Source: Pseudomonas sp. AL03
GTDB taxonomy: Bacteria; Pseudomonadota; Gammaproteobacteria; Pseudomonadales; Pseudomonadaceae
Direction of reading: 5' to 3'
Length of the DNA stretch: 64,000 nucleotides
Assembly: GCF_029960815.1 (NCBI RefSeq)
Contig: NZ_JASBRE010000015.1
Span: 62,001 to 126,000, forward strand
The position numbers and the translations under genes were made by a program. Below are positions 59,551-64,000 of this stretch, one piece after another. The notes under the pieces were generated by a model that searched no databases, was not told the DNA's origin, and was given only the letters and a program-made list of their open reading frames with translations. How positions within the stretch are numbered: the stretch's first letter is position 1; each line of letters opens with the position of its first letter.

Positions 59551-60087
59551 TTACTCTGCGGTATGAGCGTCGGTGGCGCAGGCGGGTTTGCCAGCAGCGT
59601 ATTTAAGACTGGGGTCGACCAGCGCATCGAAGCGTTTCAGTGCTTCGGAGCCGATCAGGAGCGGATATTGGAAAGCGCTGCGGTCGGTCAGGTTCACTTC
59701 GATACTGCGTAAAGCCGAGCCCATGCAGATATTCAGCTCGATGACCGGACGGGCGGTGTACTTCTTGCCTTCTTCCGGGTCGAAGTCGCCGGCCCGGCGC
59801 TTGATCTTGCTGACCCGGGCCAGTGGCCGTTCGATGGGATGCGAGTGCGCAGCGTCAATCGCCAGATAAAAGCGCACCCAGGACTCGCCATTGCGTTTGA
59901 AACGTTTGATGTCGCGGGCACTCAGGGAAGCGGTTTTCGCCCCGGTGTCGAGTTTGGCGGCGACTTCCAGGTCGATGCCCCCCAGGGAGGCGTACTCGTT
60001 AAGGCCGTACACGGTCTTTTCCCCCGCCGCGGCAACACCTGGCAGGCAAAGAAGATAAAGGAAGGTGGGGAAGGGCTTGAGTCTCAT
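59551..60087 (-). CDS. Retropepsin-like aspartic protease (RimK/ATP-dependent zinc protease family)
   Basis: 178 residues from ATG after AGGA. Signal peptide (FPTFLYLLCLPGVAAA-G) then a retropepsin core with KLDTGAKTASLSARD (catalytic DTGA, about 44-50) and PLLIGSEALKRFDALVDP. One catalytic Asp per chain, so a dimer would be needed. Periplasmic. First gene of the three-gene operon with the membrane protein and the ligase. Confidence 0.85.
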   Translation of the reverse strand: MRLKPFPTFLYLLCLPGVAAAGEKTVYGLNEYASLGGIDLEVAAKLDTGAKTASLSARDIKRFKRNGESWVRFYLAIDAAHSHPIERPLARVSKIKRRAGDFDPEEGKKYTARPVIELNICMGSALRSIEVNLTDRSAFQYPLLIGSEALKRFDALVDPSLKYAAGKPACATDAHTAE

Positions 60088-60301
60088 AAATCCTGGTGCG
60101 CAGCGGTCCGTACTTCTATTCAAGGCCCTGGCATCGCTGCGCAAGCTCCCTCGTATGCCTATCAACTATTTATGACAGGCAGTGCAGATGTCACAAACAA
60201 ATGCGGCCGGCATTCTAGCACGGTGGTTTTATGGCGCCAGCGCCGGGAGGCGGCGATAAACAGAGGCGCTGCGTTGTTATGGTGCTGTCGGTTATTAGAC
60301 G

Positions 60302-60313
60302 ATTGTCGACAAT
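60302..60313. promoter_or_regulatory. GntR-family operator 1 for the prp operon
   Basis: ATTGTCGACAAT, a perfect 12-base palindrome 74 bases before the GntR regulator start. A similar TGTCGACA lies at 60377-60384, just before the start codon. Paired sites of this kind fit autoregulation by the downstream GntR protein. The protease promoter region is in the same gap. Confidence 0.6.
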
Positions 60314-60376
60314 ACCTATTTATCCTTTGACTAAAAGGTCTGTATTCGCTAGTTTTTGCGGCATCAGCTTTCAAGG

Positions 60377-60384
60377 TGTCGACA
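60377..60384. promoter_or_regulatory. GntR-family operator 2 for the prp operon
   Basis: TGTCGACA (with GTGTCGACAAT around it), 3 bases before the GntR start codon. Repeats the core of the palindrome at 60302. Occupancy here would block translation start and elongation. Confidence 0.55.
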
Positions 60385-60386
60385 AT

Positions 60387-61109
60387 ATGCTGGATCAACT
60401 CGATCCCCCGGTGATTGCCCAAGACGAATCGGAAACACTTTCCGAGAACGTCTTCCGACGCATACAGGCGGCCATCGTCAAGGGCGAGATCGCCCCGGGC
60501 AGCAAGATCTCCGAGCCGGAACTGGCGCGCACCTATGGCATCAGCCGCGGGCCGTTGCGCGAGGCGATCCACCGTCTGGAAGGCCAGCGCCTGCTGGTTC
60601 GCGTGCCGCACGTCGGGGCGCGGGTGGTTTCGTTGAGCCATGCCGAACTGCTGGAACTCTACGAAATTCGCGAATCCCTCGAAGGCATGGCCTGCCGTCT
60701 GGCGGCCGAGCGCATGACCCTCGAAGAAATCGACGAACTGCGCCGGGTCCTCGAAACCCATGAGCGTGATGCGGCGTTTCAGGCCGGTGTCGGCTACTAC
60801 CAGCAGGAAGGCGATTTCGACTTCCACTACCGAATTATCCAGGGCAGCGGCAACCGCACCCTGACGCAGATGCTCTGCGGCGAGCTTTATCAACTGGTGC
60901 GCATGTACCGCATCCAGTTTTCCACCACGCCCAATCGCCCGCGTCAGGCCTTTGCCGAGCACCACCGAATTCTCGATGCCATTGCCGACCGTGACGGTGA
61001 ACTGGCCGAGTTGTTGATGCGCCGTCACATCGGCGCCTCCAAACGCAATATTGCCCGTCACTACCAGGGCGGCGCTAACCCGACAGCCACTGAACGAGGT
61101 GAGTCATGA
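60387..61109 (+). CDS. GntR/FadR-family transcriptional regulator of the propionate operon
   Basis: 240 residues from ATG at MLDQLDPPVIAQ. Winged helix-turn-helix (SENVFRRIQAAIVKGEIAPGSKISEPELARTYGISRGPLREAIHRLEGQRLLVR, about 18-75) and a FCD ligand domain (ELLELYEIRESLEGMACRLAAERM, HRILDAIADRDGELAELLMRRHIGASKRNI) with metal/acid-binding His residues. The stop overlaps the prpB start by 4 bases. Probably senses propionate, methylcitrate or a related acid. Confidence 0.9.
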   Translation: MLDQLDPPVIAQDESETLSENVFRRIQAAIVKGEIAPGSKISEPELARTYGISRGPLREAIHRLEGQRLLVRVPHVGARVVSLSHAELLELYEIRESLEGMACRLAAERMTLEEIDELRRVLETHERDAAFQAGVGYYQQEGDFDFHYRIIQGSGNRTLTQMLCGELYQLVRMYRIQFSTTPNRPRQAFAEHHRILDAIADRDGELAELLMRRHIGASKRNIARHYQGGANPTATERGES

Positions 61110-61996
61110 GTTTGAACAAGAGCACTCCAGGCCAGCGTTTCCGCGATGCGGTCGCCAGCGAGCATCCTTTGCAGGTGGTCGGCGCGATTAACGCCAACCA
61201 CGCACTGCTGGCCAAGCGCGCTGGTTTCAAGGCTATTTATCTGTCGGGTGGCGGGGTGGCTGCCGGCTCCCTCGGCGTGCCGGACCTGGGCATCACCGGC
61301 CTGGACGACGTGCTGACCGACGTGCGCCGCATCACTGACGTCTGCGACCTGCCGCTGTTGGTGGACGTGGACACCGGCTTCGGTTCCTCGGCGTTCAACG
61401 TCGCGCGCACCGTCAAGTCGATGATCAAGTTCGGCGCGGCGGCAATTCACATCGAAGACCAGGTTGGCGCCAAGCGCTGCGGTCACCGTCCTAATAAAGA
61501 GATCGTGTCCCTGCAGGAAATGGTCGACCGCATCAAGGCAGCTGTCGATGCGCGCACCGATGACAGCTTCGTGATCATGGCCCGCACCGACGCCCTGGCG
61601 GTGGAAGGTCTGGAATCTGCACTGGATCGCGCCGCGGCGTGCATCGAGGCTGGCGCCGACATGATTTTCCCGGAAGCCATCACCGAACTGGACATGTACA
61701 AGCTGTTCGCCAGTCGCGTGAAAGCGCCGATCCTGGCCAACATCACCGAATTCGGCGCGACGCCGCTGTACACCACCGAGCAACTCGCTGCTGCCGACGT
61801 GTCGCTGGTGCTGTACCCATTGTCCGCGTTCCGCGCGATGAACAAGGCGGCGGAAAACGTCTACACCGCGATCCGCCGCGACGGCACGCAACAGAACGTC
61901 ATCGACACCATGCAAACGCGCATGGAGCTTTACGATCGCATCGACTACCACATCTTCGAGCAGAAGCTCGATGCGTTGTTTGCTTCAAAGAAATAA
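61106..61996 (+). CDS. prpB: 2-Methylisocitrate lyase
   Basis: 296 residues. Splits 2-methylisocitrate to pyruvate and succinate in the methylcitrate cycle. ICL/PEPM-superfamily barrel: YLSGGGVAAGSLGVPDLGI, LLVDVDTGFGSSAFNV, HIEDQVGAKRCGHRPNKEIV (active-site CGH) and ITEFGATPLYTTEQLA. Starts with an ATGA overlap with the regulator. Confidence 0.95.
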   Translation: MSLNKSTPGQRFRDAVASEHPLQVVGAINANHALLAKRAGFKAIYLSGGGVAAGSLGVPDLGITGLDDVLTDVRRITDVCDLPLLVDVDTGFGSSAFNVARTVKSMIKFGAAAIHIEDQVGAKRCGHRPNKEIVSLQEMVDRIKAAVDARTDDSFVIMARTDALAVEGLESALDRAAACIEAGADMIFPEAITELDMYKLFASRVKAPILANITEFGATPLYTTEQLAAADVSLVLYPLSAFRAMNKAAENVYTAIRRDGTQQNVIDTMQTRMELYDRIDYHIFEQKLDALFASKK

Positions 61997-62008
61997 TGAG
62001 GTTCCTGT

Positions 62009-62133
62009 AGCAGCTGCCGAGCCCGCGAGGCTGCGTTCGAGGCCGAAGGACTCGCAAAACCGGCAGACCGCGCAAGCAGGTTTTACGACTGCTTCGCAGC
62101 CTGACGCAGCCTCGCAGGCTCGGCAGCTGCTAC
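62009..62133. repeat. REP pair with 30-bp arms between prpB and prpC
   Basis: TGTAGCAGCTGCCGAGCCCG at 62009 is mirrored at the end of the block (TCGGCAGCTGCTACA at 62119-62133) with one mismatch over 30 bases. Same family as the pair at 20857. It sits inside the prp operon and may separate or stabilise the parts of its message. Confidence 0.8.
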
Positions 62134-62196
62134 AAAAAGAAGATAACCGTGTAGAAATTGCCGATTCCCTAACAAATTCAAAAACTGGAGACAGCA

Positions 62197-63324
62197 ATGG
62201 CCGAAGCAAAAGTACTCAGTGGCGCCGGGCTCCGTGGCCAGGTTGCCGGGCAAACCGCACTGTCCACCGTGGGCCAGTCGGGCGCAGGCCTGACCTATCG
62301 TGGCTACGACGTTCGCGAATTGGCGGCTGACGCACAATTCGAAGAAGTGGCTTACCTGCTGCTTTACGGTGAACTGCCGACCAAAACACAACTCGCTGCT
62401 TACGTGAGCAAACTGGGCAAGCTGCGTGACCTGCCGCAAGCGTTGAAGGAAGTGCTGGAACGCATTCCCGCCGACGCCCATCCGATGGACGTGATGCGCA
62501 CGGGTTGCTCGTTCCTGGGCAACATCGAGCCGGAGAAAGACTTCTCCGAACAACACGACATTACCGACCGCCTGCTGGCCGCGTTCCCGGCGATCATGTG
62601 CTACTGGTATCGCTTCAGCCACGACGGCAAACGCATCAGCTGCGTGAGCGACGAGCAATCCATCGGCGGTCACTTCCTGCACCTGCTGCACGACAAGAAG
62701 CCGAGCGAGTTGCACGTCAAAGTGATGAACGTTTCGCTGATCCTCTACGCGGAACACGAGTTCAACGCATCGACGTTTACCGCACGGGTGTGCGCCTCGA
62801 CCCTGTCGGACATGTATTCCTGCGTCACGGCAGCCATTGGCTCGCTGCGTGGCCCGCTGCACGGCGGCGCCAACGAAGCGGCGATGGAAATGATCGAGCG
62901 CTTCAGCTCGCCGGAAGAGGCGATCAAAGGCACCCTCGGCATGCTTGAGCGCAAGGACAAGATCATGGGCTTCGGTCACGCGATCTATAAGGACAATGAT
63001 CCGCGCAACGAGGTGATCAAGGGCTGGTCGAAAAAACTCGCTGACGAAGTGGGCGACACGGTGCTGTTCCCGGTCTCCGAAGCCATCGACAAGACCATGT
63101 GGGAGCAGAAAAAGCTGTTCCCGAACGCCGACTTCTACCATGCGTCGACGTACCACTTCATGGGCATCCCGACCAAGTTGTTCACACCGATTTTCGTCTG
63201 CTCGCGTCTGACCGGCTGGGCGGCGCACGTGTTCGAACAACGTGCCAACAACCGCATCATCCGCCCGAGCGCCGAGTACGTCGGCGTCGAACAGCGCAAG
63301 TTCGTGCCAATCGAACAACGCTGA
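62197..63324 (+). CDS. prpC: 2-Methylcitrate synthase
   Basis: 375 residues. Condenses propionyl-CoA with oxaloacetate. Citrate-synthase fold: GLTYRGYDVRELAADAQFEEVAYLLLYGELP, SLILYAEHEFNASTFTARVCAST (catalytic His), LHGGANEAAMEM, GFGHAIYKDNDPRNEVIKGW (catalytic His) and PTKLFTPIFVCSRLTGWAAHVFEQRANNRIIRPSAEYVG. Second enzyme gene of the operon. Confidence 0.95.
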   Translation: MAEAKVLSGAGLRGQVAGQTALSTVGQSGAGLTYRGYDVRELAADAQFEEVAYLLLYGELPTKTQLAAYVSKLGKLRDLPQALKEVLERIPADAHPMDVMRTGCSFLGNIEPEKDFSEQHDITDRLLAAFPAIMCYWYRFSHDGKRISCVSDEQSIGGHFLHLLHDKKPSELHVKVMNVSLILYAEHEFNASTFTARVCASTLSDMYSCVTAAIGSLRGPLHGGANEAAMEMIERFSSPEEAIKGTLGMLERKDKIMGFGHAIYKDNDPRNEVIKGWSKKLADEVGDTVLFPVSEAIDKTMWEQKKLFPNADFYHASTYHFMGIPTKLFTPIFVCSRLTGWAAHVFEQRANNRIIRPSAEYVGVEQRKFVPIEQR

Positions 63325-63368
63325 ATGGTGGGGGCTGACGCTGGCAACTGAAGGAACCGAAAGCCCTT

Positions 63369-63459
63369 GTAGGAGCGAAGCTTGCTCGCGAAGACGGACT
63401 GACATTCAAGATTGATGTCGACTGATACACCGCTTTCGCGAGCAAGCTTCGCTCCTACA
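63369..63459. repeat. REP pair, GCTTGCTCGCGAA variant
   Basis: Arms TGTAGGAGCGAAGCTTGCTC (from 63369) and its reverse complement ending at 63459 over 25 bases, with a 41-base spacer. Variant of the REP family seen at 55387. Lies between prpC and acnD. Confidence 0.82.
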
Positions 63460-63527
63460 GGGGACGGTTTCAATTCAGGACTGTGCCAGGCCCCACCTTT
63501 TGTAACCACCGTGACCGAGTCCTGACG

Positions 63528-64000
63528 ATGAACACTGAATTCCGCAAACCGTTGCCCGGCAGCCATCTGGATTACTTCGACGTCCGCGCGGCAGTCGAAG
63601 CCATCCAGCCCGGCGCCTACGACACTCTGCCGTACACCTCCCGTGTACTGGCGGAAAACCTGGTGCGTCGCTGCGACCCGGTCACGCTCACCGAATCCCT
63701 GAAGCAATTCATCGAGCGCAAACGCGACCTCGATTTCCCGTGGTTCCCGGCCCGCGTGGTGTGCCACGACATTCTCGGCCAGACCGCGCTGGTCGACCTC
63801 GCCGGCCTGCGTGACGCTATCGCACTGCAAGGTGGCGATCCGGCGCAAGTGAACCCGGTGGTGCCGACGCAATTGATCGTCGACCACTCCCTGGCCGTCG
63901 AGCGCGGTGGCTTTGATCCAGAGGCGTTCGAGAAGAACCGCGCCATCGAAGACCGTCGCAACGAAGACCGTTTCCACTTCATCAACTGGACCAAAAAGGC
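63528..64000 (+). CDS. acnD: Fe/S-dependent 2-methylisocitrate dehydratase (5' part)
   Basis: The first 157 codons, open at the window edge. MNTEFRKPLPGSHLDYFDVRAAVEAI, LPYTSRVLAENLVRRCDPVTL, DLDFPWFPARVVCHDILGQTALVDLAGLRDAI and VVPTQLIVDHSLAVERGGFD match the aconitase-type AcnD. It dehydrates 2-methylcitrate to 2-methyl-cis-aconitate and usually stands next to prpF. Order regulator, prpB, prpC, acnD is normal for pseudomonads. Confidence 0.92.
   Translation, partial: MNTEFRKPLPGSHLDYFDVRAAVEAIQPGAYDTLPYTSRVLAENLVRRCDPVTLTESLKQFIERKRDLDFPWFPARVVCHDILGQTALVDLAGLRDAIALQGGDPAQVNPVVPTQLIVDHSLAVERGGFDPEAFEKNRAIEDRRNEDRFHFINWTKK

Noticed and set aside
1..64000. CRISPR array
   Set aside because: No set of regularly spaced direct repeats was seen; the repeats present are inverted REP pairs.

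Overview
The window is high-GC gammaproteobacterial chromosome that fits the genus Pseudomonas, most likely the P. fluorescens group. This rests on gene content and order (fecI-fecR-fecA; cysH, thrH and pabB close together; GntR-prpB-prpC-acnD) and on the many Pseudomonas-type REP palindromes such as GTAGGAGCGAGGCTTGCC. The species cannot be fixed from the sequence alone.

Layout. 1-11.2 kb is an accessory island for type I secretion: a HlyD-type adaptor, then an AT-rich cassette of small genes (a membrane-anchored protein, three paralogous lipoproteins, the remnant of a fourth, and a truncated copy of the next gene's 5' end), then a 2170-residue RTX protein. That protein joins an N-terminal permuted NlpC/P60-like domain, RTX repeats, a subtilisin-like protease, a P-domain and a type I secretion end. 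11.3-15.4 kb is a ferric-citrate-type system (sigma factor, anti-sigma, FecA receptor). 15.4-31.5 kb holds an MFS transporter, a decayed amylase gene, a DapF-like protein lacking both catalytic cysteines, a patatin-like hydrolase, a CHAD protein, a thioesterase, a chemoreceptor, speE, rraB, a three-gene ATP-grasp/alpha-E/transglutaminase operon and a cytochrome c. 31.8-38.8 kb holds a fatty-acid oxidation pair, a glutamine amidotransferase, CorA, PlsC and a crotonase. A tRNA-Ser(GGA) at 39.1 kb opens a looser region of small proteins, two glycine-zipper proteins, a decayed IS256-type element and an Rhs gene that the element truncates at its toxin end. 48.2-64 kb returns to core metabolism: HAD hydrolase, SDR, YitT protein, racemase plus NCS1 transporter, cysH, thrH, pabB, a protease/membrane/ATP-grasp operon, and the start of the methylcitrate (propionate) operon.

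The most unusual region is 1.5-11.2 kb. Base composition changes inside the large RTX gene near position 5215, exactly where the N-terminal enzyme-like domain ends. The small upstream genes share the AT-rich composition of that domain, and there is a displaced copy of the same lipoprotein-plus-toxin-start module. This is what a polymorphic toxin system looks like: an exchangeable toxin domain with its own immunity genes, here on the N-terminus of a type I-secreted protease rather than on the C-terminus of an Rhs, CdiA or T6SS protein. The function is inferred; the duplication, the truncations and the composition boundary are visible directly.
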